Origin: Symsagittifera roscoffensis
Taxonomy: Eukaryota; Xenacoelomorpha; Acoela; Convolutidae
Direction: 5' to 3'
DNA: 64,000 bases
NCBI RefSeq assembly: GCF_963678635.1
Contig: NC_087064.1
Coordinates: 84,127,847 to 84,191,846 of the forward strand
In this document: positions 1-11,693 of the stretch, piece after piece
How the letters are laid out: every line of letters begins with the position of its first letter
How positions within the stretch are numbered: position 1 is the first letter of the stretch
The notes under the pieces: generated by a model
Databases searched by the model: none
What the model was told of the DNA's origin: nothing
The model's input: the letters and a program-made list of their open reading frames with translations, nothing else
Translations under genes and position numbers: made by a program

Positions 1-2060
1 TTTATTATGATTCTTTAAAAATCTGAAATTCCCAACGTTGTAGTTAGGTCCTGTCAGAGCACTCTCAAGGATTGCGACTCTTGCCTCCAAATATGAATGC
101 TCAATTCTTTGTAGTTTTCGAGATATGTTTTTCGTAATTTTTTCAAAAATTTTCCGAAAATTTTAATTAATTAATTCTCAAACTTTGAAATTGTCAACCT
201 TGTAGTTGAGTGCTGTAAGATTACTCTGAGGAGTTTCAAATCTTGCCAACAAATATGATTGTTCAAATCCTTGCAGTTTTTGAGATATGACGTTTTTTGT
301 TATTTTTTTTAAAAAGTTTTTTGAAAACTTATATGATTTTTTTTCGCAAAATCTGAAATTCCCAACCCTGAAGTTGGGTCCAGTCAGAGTAATCTTAAAG
401 ATTGGGAACCTTGCCTCCAAATATGACTGTTCAAATCCTTGTAGTTTTCGAGATGTGACGTTTTTTGTGATTTTTTCAAAAAATTTTAGAAAACTTTAAT
501 TACTATTAGTTTTCGAAAATCTGAAATTCCCAACACTGTATTTAGGTCCTGTCAAAGTACTCTCTAAGATTGCGAATCTTGAATCCAAGTATGACTGCTC
601 AATTCTTTATGTTTTCGAGATATGACGTTTTTGTGATTTTTTCAAAAATTTTCAGAAAACTTAATTTATTATGATTCTTTAAAAATCTGAAATTCCCAAC
701 GTTGTAGTTAGGTCCTGTCAGAGCACTCTCAAGGATTGCGACTCTTGCCTCCAAATATGAATGCTCAATTCTTTGTAGTTTTCGAGATATGTTTTTCGTA
801 ATTTTTTCAAAAATTTTCCGAAAATTTTAATTAATTAATTCTCAAACTTTGAAATACTCAACCTTGTAGTTGAGTGCTGTCAGATTACTCTGAGGAGTTA
901 CAAATCTTGCCAACAAACATGATTGTTCAAATCCTTGTAGTTTTCGAGATATGACGTTTTTTGTTATTTTTTTCAAAAAGTTTTTTGGAAACTTATATGA
1001 TTTTTTTTTCGCAAAATCTGAAATTCCCAACCCTGAAGTTGGGTCCTGTCAGAAAAATCTCAAAGATTGCGAATCTTGCCTCCAAATATGACTGTTCAAA
1101 TCCTTGTAGTTTTCGAGATGTGACGTTTTTTGTGATTTTTTCAAAAATTTTCAATTAACTTAAATTATTATTAGTTTTTAAAAATCTGAAATTCCCAACA
1201 CTGTATTTAGGTCCTGTCAGAGTACTCTCAAAGATTGCGAATCTTGCCTCCAAGTATGACTGCTCAATTCTTTATGTTTTCGAGATATGACGTTTTTGTG
1301 ATTTTTTCAAAAATTTTCAGAAAACTTAATTTATTATGATTCTTTAAAAATCTGAAATTCCCAACGCTGTAGTTAGGTCCTGTCAGAGTACTCTCAAGGA
1401 TTGCGACTCTTGCCTCCAAATATGACTGCTCAATTCTTTGTAGTTTTCAAGACGTGACGTTTTTTGTGATTTTTTCAAAATTACTAGAAAGTGTAAATTA
1501 ATTTTTTTTTCAAAATTTGAAATTCCCAACGCTAAAGTTCGGTGTTGACAGGGTACTCTAAAGAGTTACAAATCTTGCCACATGCGATTGCTAAACGAGA
1601 CTGCTCAAATGCTTCTAGTTTCCGAGATGTGACGTTTTTTTATTTTTTCAAAAATTCTCAAAGAACTTATCTACAACGAAATTCAAAAAATTTGAAACTA
1701 CTAACATTATTGTCAGCGTACACCCAGGCGTCGCAAATCCTGCCTTTTATTATGAATGCTCAAATCCTTTTAGTTTCCGAGATAAGACGTTTTTTTCAAT
1801 TTTTTTTTTCTGGAAACAGGTGTAAAAAAGTTCACAAAGTTTTGGATTCCTAACCCTATAGTAGGGTGCTCTCAGTGACTCTCAGTGGTTGCAAATCTGG
1901 CCTCCAAATTTCTCGAGAGGCCCATTAAGTTAAATTTAAAAGTTCGAAATTGCCAACCCTGTAATTGGATGCAGTCAGAGTACACTAAAAGTTTGCAGAT
2001 GTTGTTTCCAATATATGCGGTTTTTCATGAGTTGTCGAAAAATTTCGAAGCACCGAAGTG
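1..2060. repeat. Satellite array of ~166-bp monomers in a 664-bp higher-order repeat
   Basis: A motif GAAATTCCCAAC followed by GTAGTTAGGTCCTGTC-like text recurs at about 25, 187, 356, 524, 689, 851, 1020, 1189 and 1357, giving monomers of about 166 bp. Monomers four apart are far more alike than neighbours: the block opening TTTATTATGATTC at 1 restarts at 665 and 1330. After about 1500 the monomers decay, and the last recognisable ones lie near 1690, 1840 and 1950. The array runs off the left edge of the window. Short ORFs on both strands follow the periodicity and carry no domain signal. No function is inferred from sequence alone. Confidence 0.9.
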
Positions 2061-2066
2061 CGTTAA

Positions 2067-2349
2067 ACGCTAGCATTAACTGAATTAAGTCTCAATCAAA
2101 ATCCTTGTGCGCTTGAAGAAACTGTGCTTGAGCGAGCCGCCAGAAAAAAAGCAACGATGGAAAGGAAAGCACGAGAAAACTTGTTCTCCGACACATATCG
2201 AAAGCGAAGAAAATTGCAAGAAGATCAAGAACATGATTATTAAGTGAATGAAAACTTAAAGAAGATAATGAAACAGGAAGTCAAAGAAGGGATTGAAAAG
2301 TTAACAGGCGAGACAAAATCTAATGACATCAGCGAGACAAAAGTTTGAA
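2067..2349 (+). pseudogene. Charged coding-like remnant left of the minisatellite
   Basis: A plus-strand frame is open from 2067 to a TAA at 2241-2243. It reads as a strongly charged Arg/Lys/Glu-rich segment, for example RAARKKATMERKARENLF. The same frame continues as Lys/Glu-rich sequence after the stop, up to a TGA ending at 2349. There is no obvious start, splice site or recognised domain. It resembles a helical or coiled-coil exon remnant, but biased composition alone could produce this. I do not recognise a family. Confidence 0.22.
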
Positions 2350-2420
2350 GTGATAGTGGAAAGTTCCACTGTGAGTGATGCTGAAAAGAAAGAGAGAATA
2401 AAGATCTTCCGTGTGCCAAA

Positions 2421-5400
2421 ATTGTGCAGGAAGTATCCTAGTGTCGAGACCAAGGTGCTAGCCCCCCATTTGGAATTGCACAGCTAGCAATAACAACAGA
2501 AAAACATCGACACAAGCGATCAAATTGTGCAGGAAGTATCCTAGTGTCGAGACCAAGGTGCTAGCCCCCCATTTGGAACTGCACAGCTAGCAATAACAAC
2601 AGAAAAACATCGACACAAGCGATCAAATTGTGCAGGAAGTATCCTAGTGTCGAGACCAAGGTGCTAGCCCCCCATTTGGAATTGCACAGCTAGCAATAAC
2701 AACAGAAAAACATCGACACAAGCGATCAAATTGTGCAGGAAGTATCCTAGTGTCGAGACCAAGGTGCTAGACCCCCATTTGGAATTGCACAGCTAGCAAT
2801 AACAACAGAAAAACATCGACACAAGCGATCAAATTGTGCAGGAAGTATCCTAGTGTCGAAACCAAGGTGCTAGCCCCCATTTGGAATTGCACAGCTAGCA
2901 ATAACAACAGAAAAACATCGACACAAGCGATCAAATTGTGCAGGAAGTATCCTAGTGTCGAGACCAAGGTGCTAGCCCCCCATTTGGAATTGCACAGCTA
3001 GCAATAACAACAGAAAAACATCGACACAAGCAATCAAATTGTGCAGGAAGTATCCTAGTGTCGAGACCAAGGTGCTAGCCCCCCATTTGGAATTGCACAG
3101 CTAGCAATAACAACAGAAAAACATCGACACAAGCGATCAAATTGTGCAGGAAGTATCCTAGTGTCGAAACCAAGGTGCTATCCCCCATTTGGAATTGCAC
3201 AGCTAGCAATAACAACAGAAAAACATCGACACAAGCGATCAAATTGTGCAGGAAGTATCCTAGTGTAGTGACCAAGGTGCTAGCCCCCCATTTGGAATTG
3301 CACAGCTAGCAATAACAACAGAAAAACATCGACACAAGCGATCAAATTGTGCAGGAAGTATCCTAGTGTCGAGACCAAGGTGCTAGCCCCCCATTTGGAA
3401 TTGCACAGCTAGCAATAACAACTGAAAAACATCGACAAAGCGATCAAATTGTGCAGTAAGTATCCTAGTGTCGAGACCAAGGTGCTAGCCCCCCATTTGG
3501 AATTGCACAGCTAGCAATAACAACAGAAAAACATCGACACAAGCGATCAAATTGTGCACGAAGTATCCTAGTGTCGAGACCAAGGTGCTAGCCCCCATTT
3601 GGAATTGCACAGCTAGCAATAACAACAGAAAAACATCGACACAAGCGATCAAATTGTGCAGGAAGTATCCTAGTGTCGAGACCAAGGTGCTAGCCCCCCC
3701 TATTTGGAATTGCGCAGCTAGCAATAACAACAGAAAAACATCGACACAAGCGATCAAATTGTGCAGGAAGTATCCTAGTGTCGAGACCAAGGTGCTAGCC
3801 CCCCATTTGGAATTGCACAGCTGGCAATAACAACAGAAAAACATCGACACAAGCGATCAAATTGTGCAGGAAGTATCCTAGTCTCGAGATCAAGGTGCCA
3901 GCCCCCCATTTGGAATTGCACAGCTAGCAATAACAACAGAAAAACATCGACACAAGCGATCAAATTGTGCAGGAAGTATCCTAGTGTCGAGACCAAGGTG
4001 CTAGCCCCCCATTTGGAATTGCACAGCTAGCAATAATAACAGAAAAACATCGACACAAGCGATCAAATTGTGCAGGAAGTATCCTAGTGTCGAGACCAAG
4101 GTGCTAGCCCCCCATTTGGAATTGCACAGCTAGCAATAACAACAGAAAAACATCGACACAAGCGATCAAATTGTGCAGGAAGTATCCTAGTGTCGAGACC
4201 AAAGTGCTAGCCCCTCATATGGAATTGCACAGCTAGCAATAACAACAGAAAAACATCGACACAAGCGATCAAATTGTGCAGGAAGTATCCTAGTGTCGAG
4301 ACCAAGGTGCTAGCCCCCCATTTGGAATTGCACAGCTAGCAATAACAACAGAAAAACATCGACACAAGCGATCAAATTGTGCAGGAAGTATCCTAGTGTC
4401 GAGACCAAGGTGCTAGCCCCCCATTTGGAATTGCACAGCTAGCAATAACAACAGAAAAACATCGACACAAGCGATCAAATTGTGCAGGAAGTATCCTAGT
4501 GTCGAGACCAAGGTGCTAGCCCCCCATTTGGAATTGCACAGCTAGCAATAACAACAGAAAAACATCGACACAAGCGATCAAATTGTGCAGGAAGTATCCT
4601 AGTGTCGAAACCAAGGTGCTAGCCCCCATTTGGAATTGCACAGCTAGCAATAACAACAGAAAAACATCGACACAAGCGATCAAATTGTGCAGGAAGTATC
4701 CTAGTGTCGAGACCAAGGTGCTAGCCCCCCATTTGGAATTGCACAGCTAGCAATAACAACAGAAAAACATCGACACAAGCAATCAAATTGTGCAGGAAGT
4801 ATCCTAGTGTCGAGACCAAGGTGCTAGCCCCCCATTCGGAATTGCACAGCTAGCAATAACAACAGAAAAACATCGACACAAGCGATCAAATTGTGCAGGA
4901 AGTATCCTAGTGTCGAAACCAAGGTGCTATCCCCCATTTGGAATTGCACAGCTAGCAATAACAACAGAAAAACATCGACACAAGCGATCAAATTGTGCAG
5001 GAAGTATCCTAGTGTAGTGACCAAGGTGCTAGCCCCCCATTTGGAATTGCACAGCTAGCAATAACAACAGAAAAACATCGACACAAGCGATCAAATTGTG
5101 CAGGAAGTATCCTAGTGTCGAGACCAAGGTGCTAGCCCCCCATTTGGAATTGCACAGCTAGCAATAACAACTGAAAAACATCGACAAAGCGATCAAATTG
5201 TGCAGTAAGTATCCTAGTGTCGAGACCAAGGTGCTAGCCCCCCATTTGGAATTGCACAGCTAGCAATAACAACAGAAAAACATCGACACAAGCGATCAAA
5301 TTGTGCAGGAAGTATCCTAGTGTCGAGACCAAGGTGCTAGCCCCCATTTGGAATTGCACAGCTAGCAATAACAACAGAAAAACATCGACACAAGCGATCA

Positions 5401-7360
5401 AATTGTGCAGGAAGTATCCTAGTGTCGAGACCAAGGTGCTAGCCCCCCCTATTTGGAATTGCGCAGCTAGCAATAACAACAGAAAAACATCGACACAAGC
5501 GATCAAATTGTGCAGGAAGTATCCTAGTGTCGAGACCAAGATGCTAGCCCCCCATTTGGAATTGCACAGCTAGCAATAACAACAGAAAAACATCGACACA
5601 AGCGATCAAATTGTGCAGGAAGTATCCTAGTCTCGAGATCAAGGTGCCAGCCCCCCATTTGGAATTGCACAGCTAGCAATAACAACAGAAAAACATCGAC
5701 ACAAGCGATCAAATTGTGCAGGAAGTATCCTAGTGTCGAGACCAAGGTGCTAGCCCCCCATTTGGAATTGCACAGCTAGCAATAATAACAGAAAAACATC
5801 GACACAAGCGATCAAATTGTGCAGGAAGTATCCTAGTGTCGAGACCAAGGTGCTAGCCCCCCATTTGGAATTGCACAGCTAGCAATAACAACAGAAAAAC
5901 ATCGACACAAGCGATCAAATTGTGCAGGAAGTATCCTAGTGTCGAGACCAAAGTGCTAGCCCCTCATATGGAATTGCACAGCTAGCAATAACAACAGAAA
6001 AACATCGACACAAGCGATCAAATTGTGCAGGAAGTATCCTAGTGTCGAGACCAAGGTGCTAGCCCCCCATTTGGAATTGCACAGCTAGCAATAACAACAG
6101 AAAAACATCGACACAAGCGATCAAATTGTGCAGGAAGTATCCTAGTGTCGAGACCAAAGTGCTAGCCCCTCATATGGAATTGCACAGCTAGCAATAACAA
6201 CAGAAAAACATCGACACAAGCGATCAAATTGTGCAGGAAGTATCCTAGTGTCGAGACCAAGGTGCTAGCCCCCCATTTGGAATTGCACAGCTAGCAATAA
6301 CAACAGAAAAACATCGACACAAGCGATCAAATTGTACAGGAAGTATCCTAGTGTCGAGACCAAGGTGCTAGCCTCCCATTTGGAATTGCATAGCTAGCAA
6401 TAACAACAGAAAAACATCGACACAAGCGATCAAATTGTGCAGGAAATATCCTAGTGTCGAGACCAAGGTGCTAGCCCCCCATTTGGAATTGCACAGCCAG
6501 CAATAACAACAGAAAAACATCGACACAAGCGATCAAATTGTGCAGGAAGTATCCCATTGTCGAGACCAAGTTGCTAGCCCCCCATTTGGAATTGCACAGC
6601 TAGCAATAACAACAGAAAAACATCGACACAAGCGATCAAATTGTGCAGGAAGTATCCTAGTGTCGAGACCAAGGTGCTAGCCCCCCATTTGGAATTGCAC
6701 AGCTAGCAATAACAACAGAAAAACATCGACACAAGCAATCAAATTGTGCAGGAAGTATCCTAGTGTCGAGACCAAGGAGCTAGCCCCCCATTTGGAATTG
6801 CACAGCTAGCAATAACAACAGAAAAACATCGACACAAGCGGTCAAATTGTGCAGGAAGTATCCTAGTGACGAGACCAAGGTGCTAGCCCCCCATTTGGAA
6901 TTGCATAGCTAGCAATAACAACAGAAAAACATCGACACAAGCGATCAAATTGTGCAGGAAATATCCTAGTGTCGAGACCAAGGTGCTAGCCCCCCATTTG
7001 GAATTGCACAGCTAGCAATAACAACAGAAAAACATCGACACAAGGGATCAAATTGTGCAGGAAGTATCCTAGTGTCGAGACCAAGGTGCTAGCCCCCCAT
7101 TTGGAATTGCACAGCTAGCAATAACAACAGAAAAACATCGACACAAGCGATCAAATTGTGCAGGAAGTATCCTAGTGTCGAGACCAAGGTGCTAGCCCCC
7201 CATTTGGAATTGCACAGCTAGCAATAACAACAGAAAAACATCGACACAAGCGATCAAATTGTGCAGGAAGTATCCTAGTGTCGAGACCAAGGTGCTAGCC
7301 CCCCATTTGGAATTGCACAGCTAGCAATAACAACAGAAAAACATCGACACAAGCGATCAA
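2421..7360. repeat. 103-bp minisatellite, about 48 tandem copies
   Basis: The unit begins ATTGTGCAGGAAGTATCC, contains the palindromic word GCTAGC twice, and ends ACACAAGCGATCAA. Most units are 103 bp, and a few are 102 or 104-105 bp through changes in the C-run. Units are nearly identical. Variant units mark a longer duplication: a GTAGTGACC variant at about 3264 recurs at about 5013, the CTGAAAAACATCGACAAAGC variant at about 3421 recurs at about 5170, and the CCCCCCTATTTGG variant at about 3693 recurs at about 5442. All three are offset by 1749 bp (17 units). Unique sequence starts directly at 7361. Repetitive hydrophobic minus-strand ORFs inside it are by-products. Confidence 0.95.
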
Positions 7361-7486
7361 GAGTTACCGATTACACTTGAGAACGTCATAGCTATCACTC
7401 TAGACTTGCCTGTTAAAGATTTCTTTAGCAAAAAAAAGAGTCAAAGTCAAGGCCGACCCCTTTTCCTTAGATCTCGTGAAAGTTGA
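7361..7486 (+). pseudogene. Short coding-like remnant right of the minisatellite
   Basis: Immediately after the last repeat unit a plus-strand frame of 41 codons (start ELPITLENVIAITLDLPV) runs to a TGA at 7484-7486. Together with the charged frame at 2067-2349 it might be the other side of a gene split by minisatellite growth. No domain is recognised, the reading frame is short, and chance is a real alternative. Confidence 0.18.
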
Positions 7487-7754
7487 GCTCGTTTATTGTA
7501 CTTATAAACGAGTGATAAGATTTTGGAAGACGATGGATGTCTTGAACGTTTAGCAATCATCGGGGACAGTGTAATGATTGCCATTTGTGCGAAGAATGTT
7601 GACGTCTTTTCGCTAAGTGGACGACGTCCAATGGTTTTGGACGTATGATTGCATTACTTTTTGTGTGGGGCGAAATGCTCTGGAGACCCACGGAAAACAC
7701 CCAGAAATAAATCCGAGCGAAATATTTGCATACAACTTTGCAAATGTAATTGTC

Positions 7755-8590
7755 ATTGTCATTCTGTACTAAAGTATATGGTATGCGCTTGCTCTCTTAT
7801 TAAACTTTTTTTTGGTTTAGTGCGCTAAAAGTTCTAAAGTAATATTCGATATTCGAACTTTACAAAAAAACTGCAGCTTCAAGGTTTTGTTTAAGAATCC
7901 CAGTTGGACAAAAGCCCAACCGGATTTTTTTTGTTCAACTTTCAAAAGAGCAATTACAAGCGTTATTTTAAGCTAATAAAAAATTCAGGCTATTTAGCAA
8001 AAAAATAGCGTCAGTTGAGGCATTTTGATTATATAGTTCTGATCCGTAAGGTAACGTTTTTTAAGCAATATTGCTTTTAGGGAGGGTTCAAATGGCTAGT
8101 GTTGAGCAAAAATATACCATTCTGTACCAGAGTGTGTTGCATTCGCTTGCTCTCCAATAATAATTTTTGTTTAATTAAGTGCGCTAAAACTTCTAGATAA
8201 AAATTCGATAATTAAACTGAAAAACGACTGCAGCTTCAAGGTTTTTTGAGAAGGATTTTTTTGATAAAGTTTGAAGGAGCAATTATAAGCGTTATATCAA
8301 GCTAATGAAAAACTTTCAGGCTTCTTAGCAGCAGAATATATCGTCCATTTCTGAAAGCGTTTTGATCATATATCTCTGATACGTAAGGTAACAATTGTTT
8401 TTAAGCATTATTGATTATAGCCTGGCATCAATGTGCAAGAGCAAAAAAATTACACCACGATGTGCTAGAGTGTGCTGCATGCGATTGTTCACCTATCAAA
8501 TTTTTTATTTTTTATCAGTCCGCAGAACATTGTTTGAAATTTTCGAACGTTAAAAAATTTGCTCGACAGTTTTGTTAGAGAATGTTCCAT
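7755..8590. repeat. Three diverged ~340-360-bp tandem copies
   Basis: The segment from CATTCTGTACTAAAG at about 7760 through TGCGCTAAAAGTTCTA, CTGCAGCTTCAAGG, GAGCAATTACAAGCG and CCGTAAGGTAACG is repeated from about 8119 with many substitutions. It appears a third time, partially, from about 8455 (GATGTGCTAGAGTGTGCTGC). The period is about 336-359 bp. No ORF is conserved between copies. It is probably an old non-coding tandem duplication or TE remnant. The stretch 7487-7754 before it shows nothing identifiable. Confidence 0.6.
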
Positions 8591-8639
8591 GCCCGCTGTC
8601 TTCCCAAGTTGAGGTTGTTCGCCTTTTTTAAAGCAAGAC

Positions 8640-9010
8640 ATGAGCAGTTTGAGCGTTTTTATTTAAAATCGCACTCAAACACTTGCTTCAAAATGAGCGG
8701 TTTTTAGGCATTCTATCAAAAAAAAAAACGCTCAAAAACCACGCAAGATTTGAACAACTTTGATCGGACTTTTGAAAAAAGCCGCTCAAAAACCGCGCAA
8801 GATTTGAGCGGTTTTTCTTCAGAAAACCGCTCAAATTTTGCGCGGTTTTATGGGCGTTTTTTTTAGAAAATCCACTCAAAATTTGTTCAAATCTTGCTTG
8901 GTTTGTGGGCGTTTTTTTTTAGAAAAATTGCTCAAAAACCGCTCACACCACTCATTATGAAGCAAGATTATGATCGCAATCGTCTAAAAAAACCGCTCAA
9001 ACATTTCAAA
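8640..9010. repeat. Degenerate GCTCAAA / TTTGAGC inverted-word cluster
   Basis: The words CCGCTCAAA, CGCGCAAGATTTGAGCGG and GCGTTTTTTTT recur at irregular 30-60-bp spacing in both orientations, so several short hairpins can form (for example ACCGCTCAAA with TTTGAGCGGT). The two small ORFs over this interval are made of the repeat. This is low-complexity sequence with potential secondary structure, and no gene is supported. Confidence 0.55.
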
Positions 9011-10500
9011 TCTTGCTTCAACTTAGGTGAAAAATCTCGAATCGAGTTGTGTGATTATCTTGCGTCAGCGACTGCGGCTTGTAAATTTTGTCCAACGACG
9101 AACTGAAACTGAGCATGACATGAACGAATTCAAAGTTTGGCCAGCTTACGATTTATAACGAATCATTTCAGTTCTCCAGCATAAGTAAAGAATATGCACA
9201 CCGCGCGAAACATTGGATTTTTTTGACTGATTTAAGGAACAATACAGAAGGAGAAAACTGAAAAAAAACTCTCCGCAAATTTCCATTTAACGAGTCCTAT
9301 CTTTTTGCGAAACGCTTACAATCAGTTTATTTAGGTAGGAGGGTAAAATAATTACCCACATTTTTGCACTTAGTTCTTTCTACATAAAAAAAGTACCGAG
9401 GGTAAGTAACCGGCAAAAAAGCCACCAAGGACTCCAAGGAAACCGGAAATTTGGTTAAAAACAACTGCGACACAGAACAGAAAGGAGTGAAATACTGCGA
9501 CATAGAAAACGATATTGAACAAAACAAAGAGAAAAGTGATATATATTCACCGCCATGGCGTCTCGTATCAGAGCAAACGTGACAATTTTTTTCGGAAGCT
9601 TCTCTTTTTGGTTTAGAAATCAATCAGTTTGACCTTCACCTGTTTGGAAAACTTCAGCTTCAATTTTAACTGATCAAAAACACAATTGAAACTGCAGAAA
9701 AACAAAATCTTTGTCCTTCAAAACAGCAAAATTTAAAAAAGAGTATACTATGGACCCATATTTTTCTAGCATCGAAGTTGAAGTTTACACTAGAAAGATT
9801 ATCATCAAATTGAAAAGTATTTGTTTTTTTTATCGATTTGTTGATTAGTTTACGAACAACATGGAGACTGATTCGGTGAAAAATCATCGACCACGGTGAT
9901 TATTGATACAAACGCCTATGCCAAATATGAATTCCTTGATTTCAGATATAACTGACCAACAGTTTTTAATGAAAAAGCAGGGGAAAAACTGATGGTATGC
10001 AGAAAAGGCAGGAAAAATTATTGAAGAGAGTAGGGGCGCAAGAATGTTACACATCAAAACACAGCATATTTAGCTAGAACCCCCCACCCTTCCTTGATGC
10101 ACCCAAGGTGCAGGACGATACTCACCATACCTTGAGGTTTTTTTTCACGAAAACCAGTTTTTTGATTTGGACCTTTAGCTAGTCAAATTGTGCAAACCAG
10201 TAATATTTGAACACTCTTTATCAGAGCTGATTCAAAATGTCCGGACAAAATGAACATAACTTAAGACTTTCCACGCGCTTTTCTCAAATTGGATTGAGAT
10301 TAGACCAAGATTCAAATGAGATTAGTCCAAAGTTGATTAGAGTTTCACCACAAACACTAAGTAGCAATTTGTTTTTCAATTTTTGGGACCAAAACTTTAA
10401 ACCAAAAATCATTTTTTTAGTTTCGTTTAATCAGTTAAAAACTACGCTTGAACTACCCCGTTAATTGATGAAGCCCAAATAAATTTGAGAAGAGTAAGAC
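9011..10500. other. Unassigned AT-rich intergenic stretch
   Basis: Open frames of 73-98 codons occur on the minus strand (9327-9623, 9666-9887) and one of 75 codons on the plus strand (10237-10464). Their composition is AT-driven, and none shows a domain, splice context or repeat relation. Further WD40 exons of LRRK copy A should lie left of 11694 on the minus strand, but none could be identified here. Confidence 0.5.
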
Positions 10501-11280
10501 ATCCAAAAATTTTTGCAGAAAGTTTGAAACTTCTTTTAAGCAAAAATTTTGATTTTCTTAAAGTGAAAAAGCCCTTTTTGGATTTTCAACCAAAAATGAT
10601 ATTCCCTTATACAGCTAATTGGAGATTTTGTTCATAATTAATTTTGTTTGGCTAGGTAGGAGGTTTTTTTGATATTTGTTTTTCATCAATTAACTGGGTA
10701 GTTTTAGCGTATTTTATTACTAAGAGAAACCAAAATGACCCGTTTTCGTCTTCTTTTGGTTCTTTTTGTCAATTTGGCTTCTCTTAAGTCCATCAAAATT
10801 TGCGCTAAAATTTTTAAGTTAGTTGATCAAAAAAAAATTGTATGAAAAATCCTCCTATTTAGCTCAACGAAATTCTAGAAGGTCAAAATCTCCAAAAATT
10901 TGTGCAAAACGTTTGAAGTTTACTTTTGAGCAAAAGTTTTGATTTTTGATTAGTAAAAATGACCTTTTCGGCAATCAACCAAAAATATTCTACTAGACAA
11001 ATTTTTGAAGATACTATTTTTCTATAACTTCGTTGGGCTTGGTAAGATGCTTCTTCTGATATATATTTTTATCAATTCACTGGGTAGTTTCAGCGTAAGT
11101 TTTGGTTCACTAAAAGAAACCAAAACGACCCGTTTTTTTTTGGGGTAAAATGTTGGCCCCGAAACTCCCAAAACAAAAAAGCACATAAAGTTTAAATTCT
11201 AAGCAACTTCGTTTTTCATCTTTTTTTTGGTCTAATCTCAACTTAATTTAAGAAAAACGCGTTCAAAGTTTCAAGCTACG
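10501..11280. repeat. Two diverged ~390-bp direct repeats
   Basis: Copy one starts near 10501 (ATCCAAAAATTTTTGCAGAA) and copy two near 10891 (CTCCAAAAATTTGTGCAAAA). Shared landmarks in the same order are GAGCAAAAATTTTGATTTT, the CAACCAAAAAT block, ACTGGGTAGTTTTAGCG, and GAAACCAAAATGACCCG (about 10729 and 11118). Divergence is substantial. No coding potential is apparent. Confidence 0.55.
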
Positions 11281-11532
11281 TTCAGTTTCCAGATAATTTA
11301 AATTAGCACCCTAAACTTTCTTTTGTACGCTATTTTTGTACCCTAAAAAATTCGATAGCATAAATTGTTACACCATAGACCAACTAAAGCCTGAAGTTAT
11401 TCAAGCGCATCTTGAGCATAATATACAATATTTTTTTGATGAAACCTTTAAAATAACATGGTTTTTATGCCTGCATTCTCAGTCCTAGAAGAAATCGATA
11501 GTCTGTTCGAAACTTATTTGAAATTTCGCCAC

Positions 11533-11563
11533 AGCCCCCTCCCCCCCCCCCCCCCAAAAAAAA
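11533..11563. repeat. Poly-C / poly-A mononucleotide tract
   Basis: A C-run of about 17 followed by an A-run of about 8, downstream of the last visible LRRK exon on the minus strand. It is a simple slippage-prone sequence. Confidence 0.9.
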
Positions 11564-11693
11564 CCTCCATCAGCCCCTCTAACCGACCCTTAAATTTTCC
11601 TTGTAACCGACCACAAATACACCTTTGATGTCAATTACTGCAGGAAGTATGAGAAAAGGCAGTACGAACAGTAGTACTTTTTATCTGTCTTAC

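Noticed and set aside
178-1158. ORFs in the satellite (62-80 codons on both strands)
   Set aside because: They repeat with the monomer period and change frame between monomers.
2767-5745. Repeated minus-strand ORFs with a hydrophobic FLLLLLAVQFQ motif, resembling membrane segments
   Set aside because: They are translations of the 103-bp minisatellite that stay open only where a 102-bp unit keeps the frame; there is no start context, no flanking gene and no independent support.
2421-7360. CRISPR-like array
   Set aside because: Units are contiguous 103-bp repeats without spacers, in a eukaryotic context.
8688-9106. Small ORFs around 8.7-9.1 kb
   Set aside because: They are composed of the degenerate GCTCAAA repeat; low complexity explains them.
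9327-9887. 98- and 73-codon minus-strand ORFs as possible WD40 exons of LRRK copy A
   Set aside because: There are no WD-type motifs, no in-phase acceptor following the GTAAGA donor at 11693, and the composition is AT-driven.
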